A DNA stretch of 64,000 nucleotides, taken from assembly GCA_026315105.1 (NCBI GenBank), contig CM048744.1, positions 366,689,159 through 366,753,158 of the forward strand, read 5' to 3'. A model generated the notes under the pieces. That model did no database searches. It saw nothing but the letters and a program-made list of their open reading frames with translations, and had not been told where the DNA came from. This document shows, piece by piece, positions 1 through 10,570 of the stretch; the first letter of the stretch is position 1; the number at the start of each line of letters is the position of its first letter. The position numbers and the translations under genes were made by a program. This stretch comes from Locusta migratoria (taxonomy: Eukaryota; Arthropoda; Insecta; Orthoptera; Acrididae).

Positions 1-829
1 GACGTTACAATGACGTCAGTGCCGACTTGGAACCATACATTCGTAATTATCTCGCAAACGGCTCGTTTCAGGACCCATGTTTACTGGGACATTTTTGCTT
101 CTATTATCGTGTGCCTTCAACCGCTTAAGTTTGCGCCAGCCTCTTTTTATACATCCTGTACGTCACCTGCAGGGTCCAACACGTTCTTTTCGCAGCTGAA
201 TCGCAGTTTGGTCTAGAGAGCGATTCTCAACGGATTAGCGTCTGATGTAGCGCCATACTAATGTGGAGAGTGGGACAACGGCTGGTTGAAATTATGATCG
301 AAGTGTATTACAAATATATAAAAACCAACAGCCGTAACAATAATGATTTCATTAACTTTCAACCACTTTAAACACCTTATTAGTGCCATCTTTAGGCCAT
401 CAAGACACCCAGGATGAAAATCTATATGGCTGAGTTCAATCGGATTCCAAATGGGCACCATCCACATTCAAGACAGCAACAGCAACTCAGGATGCGCTTC
501 TGGCGGTACACACGTTTTCGAGATACAAATATTGTAGCAGGAGGCGAATATCTAGGAGGATCCCTAATGGTGTTGACGTGTTAAACATCTCTTCCTGAAA
601 TTGTACCGACAGATCGACGAGGTTTAACCTCTCTGAGGCGTCATGACGAAATCTTGGCATATCGTCTGTGGTTGTTCAGAGTTGCTATGGGATAAACTCC
701 GTTTTGTTGGACGGTATTGTTCTACCTTATAGAACACGGGTGGTTTTCTTAGCAACGGAAGATATTACACGCACGATGTGACCTGCATGCTCTCGCAGTT
801 TGAACCCCATGGCGCATATCTGAGATTTT
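1..829. other. Gene-free DNA, no recognised element
   Basis: I see no coding region, RNA gene or complete repeat here. The short open frames lack codon bias, domains or homology I recognise. Some stretches may be decayed transposon, but no end or target duplication is visible. Confidence 0.5.
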
Positions 830-908
830 AAGATTACCTGATACAGTCGTGTTTCGAGGCGATCTGATTGTTTTATAGTTTTCAAAATGAAATGCCAAGA
901 TCGCCAAG
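830..908 (+). repeat. Left-arm fragment of a hammerhead foldback family
   Basis: This stretch shares long blocks with 40846-40905 (both have the AAGATTACCTGA block, then GTTTTCAAAAT and CCAAGATCG). The family continues at 2711 after the CR1-like LINE, so that LINE appears to have landed inside this foldback copy. The assignment rests on similarity between the two loci in this window. Confidence 0.55.
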
Positions 909-2709
909 ATCGCATGCAAAATTTAAAAAGACACAGAATCCACAAGACTGGCAATCTCTTACTGATATTCGCAACCTAGCGCGGACTTGAATGCGAAAAG
1001 CCTATAGTAGTTACCACAACGAAATCCTGTCTCATAATCTTGCAGAAAATCCAAAGAAATTCTGGTCATATGTGAAGTACACTAGCGGCAAAACACAAAC
1101 AATACCTTCACTACGCGATAGCAATGGTAATACTACCGATGACGGTACTGCTAAGGCAGAATTACTAAACACAGCTTTCCGAAATTCGTTCACCAAAGAA
1201 GACGAAGGAACACTCCAGAATTCAATCCAAGAACAGCTGCCAGCATTCAAAAACTTAGAAGTAGTTCCTGGAATAGTAAAACAACTTAAGTCACTAAACA
1301 AAAACAAATCATCCGGGCCAGGTTGTATACCAACTAGATTCCTTTCAGAGTATGCTGATGCAATTGCTCAGTAGTTAGCTATCATTTACAAAATATCACT
1401 CAACGAAAGATCCGTACCCAAAGTCTGGAAAGTTGCCCAACGTACTCCAATATTCAAGAAAGACAATAGGACTGATCCCCAAAATTACAGGCGTATCTCA
1501 TTGACGTCGATTTGCAGTAGGATTTTGGAACATATACTTTGTTCGAACATTGTGAACTACCTTGCGAAACAAAGCGCGCCCTTTATTCATATGAAGTGAT
1601 AAGTGCCATCGACAAGGGATCCCAAATCGATTCCATATTTGTGATTTCCGGAAGGCTTTTGACACTATACCCCACAAGCGTCTTCTAATGAAATTGCGTG
1701 CTTATGGAATATCTTCCCAATTGTGCGATTGGATTCACGATTTCTATCAGAAAGGACACAATTCTTTTTAATTGACGGTGTCATCGAGTAAAACAGAGGT
1801 GATACCTGAGGTTCCCCAGGGAAGCGTTATAGGTCCCCTACTCTTCCTTGTGTTTATAAACGATTTAGGAGACAATCTGAATAGCTCCCTTAGACTGTTC
1901 GCCGATGACGCTGTCGTTTATCGGTTAGTGAAGTCAATAGGGGATCAAAAGCAAATGCAAAGCGATTTAGACAAAATTTCTACTTGGTGCGAAGATTGGC
2001 AATTGACACTAAATAAAGAAAAGTGTGAAGTAATATACATGAACACTAAAAGAAATCCACTGAACTTCAATTACGCGATAAATGAGTCAAACCTTAAGGT
2101 CGTAAATTCTACCAAATACCTAGGAGTTACAATTAGAACAAATTAGACTAGAGAGAACACATAGAAAATATTGTGGGGAAGTCGAACCAAAGATTAAGTT
2201 TCATTGGCAGAACGCTTCGAAGATGCACCAGCTCCACCAAAGAGACTGGCTACATCACACTTGTGCGTCCTCTCCTGGAGTACTGTTGCCCCTTGTGGGA
2301 CCCTCACCAGGTGGGACTGACGGAATATATTGAGAAGGTTCAGAGAAGGGCAGCTCGTTTTGTTTTATCACGTTCCGGGGGGGGGGGGGGGGCGGAGCGT
2401 CACGGAAATGTTGCACGAACTGGTGTGGAAATCATTAAAAGAAAGACGTTATTCACTGCGGCGTGATCTGTTTGCGAAGTTTCAATCACCGACTTTTAGT
2501 TCTGAATGTGAAAATATTTTGCTAGCACCCACCTACTTAGGGAGACATGACCAACCCAATAAAATAAGAGAAATAAGATCGAAAACGGAACGATTTAGGT
2601 GTTCTTTCTTTCCGCGCGCTATTGGTAGAGAAAAGTTATGAAAGTGGTTAATGAACCGTCTGCCAGGCACTTAAATCTGATTTGCAGAGTATCTATGTAG
2701 ATGTAGATA
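909..2709 (+). pseudogene. CR1-superfamily-like LINE, decayed
   Basis: A non-LTR retrotransposon polymerase relic. In order one can read an FWSYVKY block (about 1061), an RT start block KNKSSGPGCIPTRF (about 1300), a motif-A-like FRKAFDTIPHKRLL (about 1650), VPQGSVIGPLLF (about 1810), the catalytic FADDAVVYR (about 1900), and a C-terminal LVRPLLEYCCPLWDPHQ and VQRRAARFVL block (about 2260-2370). The frame changes several times and stops are frequent, so it is dead. A G-run at 2378-2392 disrupts the C-terminus. The 3' end finishes in GTAGATGTAGAT repeats, and the same tail recurs inverted at 8214 and 11995. It is truncated at the 5' end and lacks the endonuclease. Clade assignment (CR1, L2 or Daphne-like) is by motif style only. 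Confidence 0.8.
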
Positions 2710-2710
2710 T

Positions 2711-2905
2711 AATTTATTCAATGACGTTTTCAGTGAACTGTGTCACCATCATATGGTCACATACATATTGCAAGCTGGTCACCTTGTTTAAAAAAAATTG
2801 GGTATAAAATACAAGTGCAACATTGCACTTAGTCACTATATAAAAAAAAACACAAGTTAAAAACATCACAGCTAACAAAATACTGAAACTATATATGTGA
2901 GATGA
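2711..2905. repeat. Foldback fragment with decayed hammerhead module
   Basis: This is the continuation of the foldback at 830-908 after the LINE. It matches 40915-40968 and then 41886-41930 across the point where a mariner element sits in the other copy, so it shows the uninterrupted (empty) site at about 2760-2775. On the minus strand at 2720-2762 a hammerhead-like layout is visible (stem I GAC, core CATATGA, stem II GGTG, GAAA), but core and stem III are mutated. Confidence 0.6.
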
Positions 2906-3221
2906 ATCAGGTTGCATCAATTACAGACTTGCTTGCAACTGTGCAGGACGAATAGGCGTAATCCCAACATGATATTAATTACATCATTCGCAATATGTCC
3001 GCTCCGCTATCAGGTCTATATTGCTTTCAGAGTGGCCCCGGAATATGTGTGCAAATGCATTAAATTGGAAAATGAAAGAGAGCATTGTTATTGGCAGTTG
3101 TACTTGTAACGGTTCCGTTCTGTATTTGTTATATTGCTTCTGCCCCACTATCACATTTTTTGCTGTTTTGTGGCAAAATGAACGCAACGTTGCTAAATTT
3201 CCATTTGTTGCTTTAGTTTTA

Positions 3222-3440
3222 CCAACCGTTGTGCCGCAGTGGATACACCGATTCCCGCTAGATTACCAAAGTTAAGCACTGTAGGACTTGGCCATAGAAT
3301 AGGGAGCATACAGAAGGGAAAGCTGGGGGCGGCGCCTTTGATCTGTATGTTACCAAGCGTTGCGCTCGACGCTATATTGAAAAGCAGTAAATGCAGAACT
3401 ACAGCCACTTAGTACTTTGGCTGGAAATGGACTTTTTACG
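3222..3440 (+). repeat. 5S-rRNA-like SINE head, interrupted
   Basis: The block GTGGATACACCGATTC, then a GATTACCAAAGTTAAGCA-like run and a GGACTTGGCCAT-like run, resembles the internal promoter half of 5S rRNA. A short TAGTACTTTGG continuation appears at 3410 after about 115 bp of unrelated sequence. This is best read as a fragment of a 5S-derived (SINE3-like) retroposon rather than a 5S gene, because the flanks do not form a complete 5S molecule. Identification is from memory of the 5S sequence and was not checked by alignment. Confidence 0.5.
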
Positions 3441-4637
3441 AACTGCAGCTGATCTCACCAAGTTTTACGAAAGGACGCGGCTTTTCATTATGCTCTGCTC
3501 TATTTTGCGCCCTGTTCTTGCACCTAACTGTAATCCAACGAGAAAAAGTAGGCCTGAATTTTAATACAACTACAAAAATGGACGATGGAATCAATGATCG
3601 TTTTATTTGGTATTTATTTATAGAAAAATCCCAAGTAACGCGAAGTTATGTTTGGGAAATTTGTTACAAACGAGAAAGTGACTTAACAACTGCCAGGTTT
3701 TATTTGACACAAATAAATTTGCACAAAATATTGAGTCAGACTTAGCAGTACAACTTGATTACCCAGAACTAAATGACGTCTGGGCATATATAAAACTGTT
3801 AAATTACACACAAATGAAGGACACACGCAATTTGGGCGCAATCGCCGGGTCCCGATTGCCGACCTCCCCTTGTAAGGAGTTCAACAGTCGTTGACAACAT
3901 TAGCACACTACGCCTCCGCGTTAGTAAAATTTTACCGTTTGCATCAAATTATGTGAAGGTGAGCAGGTAGATGAGCCTAAAAAATTCCTGAAATATCACG
4001 CCTCCTTACAGGAAAATGTTGGACTCCCAATACTTACGCACTGTTCTTTGTCTTTCATTGTATATTATTCCATGCGACGTTAAACTTGTACTTCAACATT
4101 TCGATGCTGTTGAACTGTTACAGCAACAGCAACAGCGAGAGTTATCGTCAAGAGAAGAAGCAAGGCTACTTTTAATAATTATGCACACATTGCTCTCATT
4201 CGAAATTGATAACACTTAACTTTTACTACACATATAGCAACGCTCACTTACCGTTCAACATCTTTTCGGAATGTGAAGAAGCTTATATCCTTATTTGTAT
4301 TCGAATTATTGCGGCAATTAGATACTGAACACCATCGACCGCCTTTTCTTTTATTGCTGCTCATAATAAAAACGGAACAGCTCCAACTACTGACAGTTCT
4401 TTCTTTTCACTGCACGAAATACTTTTTTACTTTTATGCGTTTCAGGCAGTTAGAATACACTATTAGCAAACAATGACGGCGCATTACCACGCCACAGAGT
4501 AGGGACTGACCACGCGTTTACTTCTTTTCAAGATGGCCGAGTTCGCGCATGCGCACTAAATTTTGGACGACAGACTGCAGCGGGAGTTTCCTTTCTGTAT
4601 ACTCCTTATTCTGTGACTTGGCTACACTTGCCCGGGT
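3441..4637. other. AT-rich gene-free stretch
   Basis: No coding region or recognisable element was found. Short CAG/CAA-rich runs occur at about 4120-4140. Small open frames show no domains. Confidence 0.5.
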
Positions 4638-4890
4638 CTGCCGAGCGATGTTGGCAAGCGGAGTGCACTCAGCCCTTGTGAGGCCAATTGAGGAGCTGCT
4701 TAACTGAAAAGTAGCTGCTCCGGTAAAGAAAAACGACACAACGGCCGGGAGTGCGGTGCACTGACCACGTCTCCTCCATGCCCCATCCGATGACGCCTGC
4801 GGGCAGAGGATAACACGGCGGTTGGTCAGTACCAGATGTAGCTTTCCGGGCCTGTGGGCATTTTATTTTATTTTATTTATTTATTTTTGC
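4638..4890 (+). repeat. Body and tail of the 5S-derived SINE, 5' truncated
   Basis: This stretch (CTGCCGAGCGATGTTGGCAA, then GTGCACTCAGCCCTTGTG) matches what I remember as the body of a common orthopteran retroposon whose head is 5S-like, as at 3222. It ends in a TTTTA-rich tail at 4860-4886, as expected for a retroposon 3' end. The link between head and body is inference from memory. Confidence 0.45.
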
Positions 4891-5440
4891 ATAAGAGTGT
4901 AGTAGGTGAAATATATGTAGCTGCACGGCCTAAATTTGATGAAGCAATCATTCCGCCGCGAAAACATGTAGCCGGAGACGGACTTGTGGGTGCCTCAGGC
5001 TGGACGCTGAATCGTTCCCCTGGTCCTCAGAGCTTGCTCGGCAGGCTTGTGTGGTCGGTATCTGTCGGGGGCGGCTTCCGCCCCGGCAGCTGTACGGCGA
5101 GGGCGTTGCGGGCTGTCGCTATCTGGCGAACTCGTGTGTCGGGGCGATGAAAGGGCCGCACCCCTACTGCGATACGGCCGCCACCGGCACACCCCACGGC
5201 GGCGGCGACGGCGGTGGCGCTGCCAACTACTGCCCGTTTATCGCCGGCTTCCGGCAGCGGCGTTATAATTAGTCCGTAAGCGCGACCGACACATCGAGTG
5301 GCGCGCCACCCCCAGCGGAAGACGGGGCACTTCCGCGAAAAACAAAAGGATCAACCGACGAACCGCGGTGCCGACCCTATCTTCAACGGACTGAGATTCT
5401 CGCTCTATTTATAACCACATCGCTCCCGCTGTACGCCCTG
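4891..5440. other. GC-rich, CpG-rich island
   Basis: A sharply GC-rich block in AT-rich surroundings, with many CG dinucleotides and CGGCGG runs around 5200. Overlapping short open frames in several phases are what GC-rich non-coding DNA gives by chance. It could be a promoter-like island or an unmethylated repeat. No exon with splice sites is supported. Confidence 0.45.
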
Positions 5441-5795
5441 TTGACAGTGTAGGCAGAATATTTACCACAAAACGCGAAGTTATGCCAGTACCAACTTTAC
5501 TATATGGAAGTGAATCTTGAGTAATGAGGAAGGAAAAAAAATTAAATAATAAAATAAAATAAGATTATAAGCCAATGATGAAATGAAATTCCTAAGGCCG
5601 GTATTACACTATCAAATTGTTTATCAAATCTTTGACATAAAAATATCATCATACTACCGTAACGTAAAGTGGGCCAAAATGTAAGAGCGTAACAAATCTA
5701 GATACTAGGTATGTGTGAAATGTTTAACAGAGACACAACAATTTGCCTACTCAGAATACGAATCATGAACAAATTTAAATTCTCTCACCTGTTTT

Positions 5796-6492
5796 GGCTC
5801 ACTTTAGGTTACAGTAGTAACACTAAAAGTGGGCCTTTGCGATCGTCTTTTGACAGCTCGAAATTTAAATGAAAATAACGGCTTAACTATACATCTGACA
5901 CGAAAATTGAACAACCTAATTGGTAGAGGACAAAATTTTCTACAACTTAGCTGCCTTATGTTTTTTTCATATCACGTATCGTTTGAGAGATATTTGCAAA
6001 AATAACGGAGATTTGCCACCCTCCATTGACTTAACGAAAACCAGCCGTTAGGAGATGTTACGTGACATTCCTCGCGCAGAACTCTCTGTGGCATACGCCA
6101 TCTTGCGTTGCGTATTTGATGATTTTCTTATTGAAACTTTACGTTGTCATTTCTAAGCAATGGCACACTACAGAATTAACAAAAATACATCGTTCTTCGT
6201 ACGATAAATGATAATCTAATGTCTAAAAATGCCATATTAGCATCAGTTAACAGCGGCCATGAATAGTATGAGTTAAAGGGCCCATCTTTTAATTGATAGC
6301 TGTACCGTAAAGGCAAGGCGTTACACTATAACGCTAAAGGTCGGTGGTTCGCAACTCGCCACTACCTATTTTTCCCCTAAAAGGGTTTCAGACACTCTTA
6401 TTAATTAATTTTTTATTATTTACATTATTATTTTGGTCCACAATGTTTGCAAAAACTTATAAAACTACAAACCTAAAGTGAGCCATAAAACA
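5796..6492. mobile_element. Inner TIR element with tRNA-like unit, copy 1
   Basis: It is bounded by inverted GGCTCACTTTAGGTT (5796) and AACCTAAAGTGAGCC (about 6470). The body is closely similar to 56888-57905 and includes the GGGCCTTTGCGAT block and the TTATTAATTAATTTTTTATT block. A tRNA-like segment with B-box-like GGTGGTTCGCAACTC lies at about 6310-6362. No coding sequence. Two copies in unrelated surroundings support mobility. Superfamily unknown. Confidence 0.55.
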
Positions 6493-7003
6493 CGTCAGTG
6501 TGATTTTTTTTATGTTAATCTTTGACGTGACGCTAAAAAGGGGTATTACACTGACGTCATATTTTTGATCATATTTCAAGTTGCTTGACAGTAAACACAT
6601 GTTGTCATGCGCTGTCAGTGCTACTACGAAAACTGCATTATGAAGAAAAAAGAGGGCCTTACTTGGAGGAAACTGTAGAAATCCTTTCGTGTTGCAGGAG
6701 CTGCAAGCGGAGGGCGCCAAGTTATATATAAATTACTGGAGAATGGATGATACAACATATCTGTATTTACTCATTAAAGTGGCTGCATACATTAAAAATC
6801 AGTATATAAACTTCAGAAAACTATATCGGCAGAAGACAGGTTTTCAGTGACACAGCAATCTCTTCCTACTGGGGTCAAATTTTAATTACGGCGCCGCGGC
6901 GTAACGTACTCATGTTGACACTAAAATGTTCGCTAAAGGAGAAGGATTAACTCACTGGACGGACAAGAACGCATACAAGAACCTGTCAACAACAGAGCAG
7001 GAA

Positions 7004-7203
7004 AAAACAAGTTCAAATGTTTGTAGAGCTTATGGGACTTAACTACGGGGTCATCAGTCCCTAAACCTTCAAACTACTTACGAAATAGCAAACACTGAGG
7101 ACGGCACAAATATCCATGCCCGAGGGGGATTCGAACCCCCGACCGTAGTGGCGTGCAGACTGTGACTGGCGCGCCGCAGAGCGCTCGGCCACCGCGGCCG
7201 GCT
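7004..7203 (-). mobile_element. tRNA-Leu-like SINE
   Basis: Read on the minus strand: head GCCGGCCGCGGTGGCCGAGC with A-box, then B-box GGGGGTTCGAATCCC, then the family body ending AAACTTG. Flanked by the 10-bp duplication AGAGCAGGAA at 6994-7003 and 7204-7213, which marks it as a later insertion into the PIF/Harbinger-like element. Confidence 0.9.
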
Positions 7204-7911
7204 AGAGCAGGAACAGCGTCGATTATTATTAGATTGAGAAGAGTGGAGAGCTTATAAAATCTGATTCATATATTTCTATTAATTTTGTGGTTGATGGAAC
7301 ACATGAGGCCATTAATCTCCGAATTTCTCCGTTGAGTACCTCCGCCATTCTCTTCTAACTGTTCTTATTCAGGGTGTCTGCGATTATATAGTGCTTCGTC
7401 TGCTTCAGATGACAGCACACACCAAATAAACTTCGACGTCATGTTTTCAAACACGGTCGTTTGTTTTCAAATAAGCGCGGTCCAAGAGCTACAGCGCTCC
7501 AAACGATTACATTTCGCATTGCAGTGAACAGTAGGCAAACGACTTTTATGATCAAATATACTGCGAAGCACTAGATATCATCATTTTTTGTATATAATTT
7601 CTTTTTTTTTTTACGAAAGCAGGGATATGTCAGAGTTCCTTATTACACTATCAAATTTTTATGATGTAAATATATGATGTCAATTTTTGACAAAGAAATA
7701 TAACAGTGTAATACCAGCCTAAGGTACACAGCAGGATACAAAAAGCTAGACAAGGAAAGAATTACAAATATCAGGAAGGAAGTAAATGTTTTCGATATAA
7801 ACAACAAGGTTGACGAATACCGACAAAAGTGGATATCCCAACTGCTATTAATGCACGAATGAAGATTACCACTTATAGTTTCGGCGATATACTCCGCAAG
7901 GAAAAAGATGC

Positions 7912-8422
7912 GTTGAGAAGCAACTGGAAGCTGTTAATTCCATAAATTATCTAGGAGTAGGCATTAGCAGTGATTTAAAATGGAACGACCATGTAAAATC
8001 AATCGACGTTATAGCAGATGCCAGACTTAGATTCATTGGAAGAATCCTAAGGAAATGCAGTCCGAAAACAAAGGAAGTAGGTTACAGTACACTTGTTCGC
8101 CCACAGCTTGAATACTGCTCACCGGTGTGAGATCGGTGCCAGGTGGGATTGACAGAGGAATTAGAGAAGATCCATCGGAGAGTAGCGCACTTCGTTAAAG
8201 GATCATTAGGTAATCTACATCTACATCTACATGGGATACTCTGCAAATCACATTTAAGTGCCTGGCAGAGATGATCGGTAAACTCCAGTGGAAGACTCTG
8301 CAGGAGAGACGCTCTGTCGCTCGGTACGGGCTTTTGTCGAAGTTTCGAGAACATACCTTTACCGAGGACTCTAGCAGTATATTGCTCCCTCCTGCGTATA
8401 TCTCTCCAGAGATCGTGAGGAT
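7912..8422 (+). pseudogene. CR1-like LINE C-terminus with an inverted tail inserted
   Basis: It reads EAVNSINYLGVGISSDLKWN, then LVRPQLEYCSPV with a stop, then EKIHRRVAHFVKG, continuing after 8270 as KLQWKTLQERRSVARYGLL. This is the same family as 909-2709. At 8214-8268 the sequence is the 3' tail of the family on the opposite strand, so a very short 5'-truncated copy sits inside. Dead, with frame changes. Confidence 0.7.
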
Positions 8423-8426
8423 AAAA

Positions 8427-8536
8427 TCAGGGGCGCGGCGGAGCGGCCGAGCGCATTGAGACTCTATGCTACGATGCGTGAGGCTGTTCCCCGTCGGGGG
8501 TTCCAATCCCTCCCTCGGGCATGGACGTTTGTGCCG
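8427..8536 (+). mobile_element. tRNA-Leu-like SINE, 3' truncated
   Basis: Head with A-box GCGGAGCGGCCGAGCGC and B-box GGGGTTCCAATCCC followed by the family's CCTCGGGCATGGA block. It stops after GTGCCGTCTTTAG. No target duplication is evident, so it is an old or truncated copy. Confidence 0.75.
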
Positions 8537-8718
8537 TCTTTAGAAGCTTTTTCTTCGCAATATTTAATGCTCTACAATTTTGAAGCCTTACATTTTGCAG
8601 GCAGAATAGCCGTTTTTGAGATACAGACATTGCAACAAGAACATCAGTCACTTTTCCAAGAAGTTTGTAAAAATCTCTGACGATCTGTTGTACTAAACGG
8701 CTGAACGTATTTTAACTT

Positions 8719-8916
8719 CAAAGAGCCACGGTGGAGTGGTCGAGTGTTCCAAGGTGCCTAGCTGAGGAGAGCGTCGCTGCTCGCCGTTGGAGATTCCAGT
8801 CCTCCCTCGGACATGGATGTATTTGTTGTCCTTAGCATTAGTTTAAGTATTTTCTAAGCCTAGGGAATGATGACCAGAGGAATCTCATAGATTTACAAAC
8901 ATTTGAACATTTGAAG
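8719..8916 (+). mobile_element. tRNA-Leu-like SINE, diverged subfamily
   Basis: GCCACGGTGGAGTGGTCGAG head, B-box GGAGATTCCAGTCC, body with GACTGATGACC-like block and AACATTTGAA end. Flanked by TTTTAACTT at 8710-8718 and 8917-8925. It belongs to the GGAGT-headed subfamily also seen at 14463, 43877 and 55841. Confidence 0.85.
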
Positions 8917-8929
8917 TTTTAACTTACCC

Positions 8930-10285
8930 GAAATGTTATGTTCTTTCATTTTATTATTCGCGAAAATTTCTGCGGGATTCTTCGGGTTCAAGTTATAGAC
9001 GAAAACCTGAAAAATGCCAAAATAATTGCGTGTTTCTCGGCCCTCAAAACTTATGCACAAGTCAGAAACCGTTACAAACTCACATTACTCGAATAAAGTT
9101 ATTTCCATCTTGTAGTTATTTTTTGGCCAGCGCAGCCTGTTTCGTGTTAATTTTCCTTGCCTAGTAAGTAAACAAGTCGGAAAGCTTCGGGGAATCGATG
9201 GAAGACCTGAGTAAGATGCCCGGTACACACATGTTTTATTTTCTTTCGTTTCCGAGTTACAAGCATTTGTTGTGGTGTACCTCACTTCAATAGGCAGGCT
9301 GGTCATTTGTGTTAACATATGGTCATTTACAACTTAAAGTTATCCACAGAGGATGCTGAAAATGACTACGACGAGCTGTAATCCAGGCGTCTATTGACTG
9401 CCTCACTCGTTCCCATATTCAGGCATTTGTCGTATCTGCCGACTCCACGTCATGATTGGGTGTTGCATACACAGTGAGCTTCAAATGACCACAAAGAGAT
9501 CTACTGTATTGGTCCCTGACGCCAAATCCACTTCTTTCGAAATCGCTGATGTATAAAATTAGTTGGTGCTCCAGCATGCATGAATCACATGCACTGAATT
9601 TACAACCACGAAAAACATTGGTTGAAAAGGCGCCCTACACAAATGACCAACTTATATAGTGAAGAGTGGTTTGTGTTACGCATATCACAACAAATGGCTG
9701 TAACACTGTAACAAAGCAAATAAACCACATGTTAACAGGACATGTAGTTGTCCGGCCGTCTAACAAATCCCCCGAGCTTTCCTGCTTCTTTATTTACACC
9801 CCGTATATATGATCGTGTCAGACGGTGCTTGAACTCAACAAATCGATGTAAGTCTCCTGCAGAAATTTAGAAACAATTACATTTGCAGGATTTTGTGTTT
9901 AAACTGATATCTAGATTATGTACCATAAATATTGCTGGAATCAATGTCAGGGTATGTCGATGGCCAAATCGTTTTCTCGAATCAATCAGAACTTTCTTCA
10001 AACCAACCGCGAATAGGTGTGGTCCGGTAATAAGGTGCATATCAGTCATAAGAAATTCCACCTTTTTCGGGAACAAAAATGGGAATTTCCGAAACTTGAG
10101 ATTCGTTTGTTTTTGTACGTACGGCGTCGTACAATTATGAACAAGATCGTTCCAAAGTCAAATCCTTTAATATTAACCGTTGTGAGAATCTACTTTCCAC
10201 AGTACGTAGAGGTATTGTGTCGTTATGGATTTTTAACTGAAAAATGTGTAGGCTCTGTCTCAGTATTTTCTACATATAAATAACA
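8930..10285. other. Gene-free stretch
   Basis: No gene or element with visible ends. Short open frames on both strands have no recognised domains. Confidence 0.45.
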
Positions 10286-10363
10286 GTGCAACAATTTTAT
10301 TTTGTTCAACTAGTTTCGATCATTTTTTATAAATAATAGTCTAGGGTGCAACAATTTTATTTT

Positions 10364-10402
10364 ATTCAAATAGTTTCGGCCTTTTAGACCATCCTCAGGA
10401 AT
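10364..10402 (-). ncRNA. Hammerhead-ribozyme-like module (minus)
   Basis: Read on the minus strand: stem I ATTC (10399-10402), core CTGAGGA (10392-10398, fits CUGANGA), stem II GGTC with GGCC, GAAA (10374-10377), stem III half CTAT, UH = TT (10368-10369), stem I partner GAAT (10364-10367). Stem III is one base from the self-complementary ACTAGT present in the neighbouring duplicate at about 10310. Core and stems are intact by eye. Activity is untested. Confidence 0.6.
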
Positions 10403-10510
10403 TGTAACTCCATCGATGTCATGGAGCTGGCAGTTAACTGGGAGCCTTCGCGTTGACACATTGGAGGGCTCCCAGTTAACTGCCAGCTCCATGACATCGA
10501 TGGAGTTACA

Positions 10511-10543
10511 ATTCCTGAGGATGGTCTAAAAGAAAGACCGAAA
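10511..10543 (+). ncRNA. Hammerhead-like module (plus), stem III lost
   Basis: ATTC, core CTGAGGA (10515-10521), stem II GGTC/GACC, GAAA (10540-10543). The stem III and UH segment is missing relative to the left arm, so this half looks inactive. It is the mirror of the 10364-10402 module. Confidence 0.5.
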
Positions 10544-10570
10544 TTGTTGCACTCTAGACTGTTATTTATA

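Larger units (their letters stand above)
5596..7719. mobile_element. PIF/Harbinger-like element, TSD TAA
   Basis: Termini are inverted: GGCCGGTATTACACTATC at the left and, on the minus strand, GGCTGGTATTACACTGTT at the right. They are flanked by direct TAA at 5593-5595 and 7720-7722, which fits the 3-bp TWA target of PIF/Harbinger transposons. No transposase frame is present, so it is non-autonomous. It carries an inner TIR element and a SINE. Superfamily assignment rests on TSD length and terminal style. Confidence 0.7.
5470..7875 (+). pseudogene. RTE-like LINE C-terminus split by a DNA element
   Basis: The left piece (5470-5592) reads LLYGSES then a stop then VMRK, the end of a LINE reverse transcriptase. 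The right piece (7723-7875) reads YTAGYKKLDKERITNIRKE followed by VDEYRQKWISQLL. Removing the 5596-7719 element together with one TAA copy rejoins KFLR to YTAGYK in frame. That gives the exact insertion point and proves the two pieces are one element. It is 5' truncated and carries stop codons. Confidence 0.7.
10286..10570. repeat. Perfect palindrome with divergent hammerhead modules
   Basis: Arms 10381-10446 and 10467-10532 are exact reverse complements (66 bp each) around a 20-nt spacer. Imperfect homology extends outward to GTCTAG/CTAGAC motifs. The left flank has a partial direct duplication of the GTGCAACAATTTTATTTT unit (10286 and 10347). Each arm carries a hammerhead-like core facing outward. 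There is no coding capacity. A transcript would form a very stable hairpin. I interpret it as a non-autonomous PLE or retrozyme-like foldback. Confidence 0.8.

Noticed and set aside
2720..2762. An active hammerhead
   Set aside because: Both the core (CATATGA) and the stem III region (GAAAACGTC) are mutated.
3222..3440. Functional 5S rRNA gene
   Set aside because: Only part of the sequence matches, it is interrupted by about 115 bp, and it resembles a SINE head.
10381..10532. A microRNA precursor or terminator hairpin
   Set aside because: The perfect 66-bp stem, outward repeat homology and ribozyme cores fit a foldback repeat better.
10340..10545. A type III hammerhead using the long palindrome as stem I
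   Set aside because: The base before the long stem is not UH in that register (CA or AG), so the type III fold lacks its cleavage site. The type I reading on the minus strand fits.
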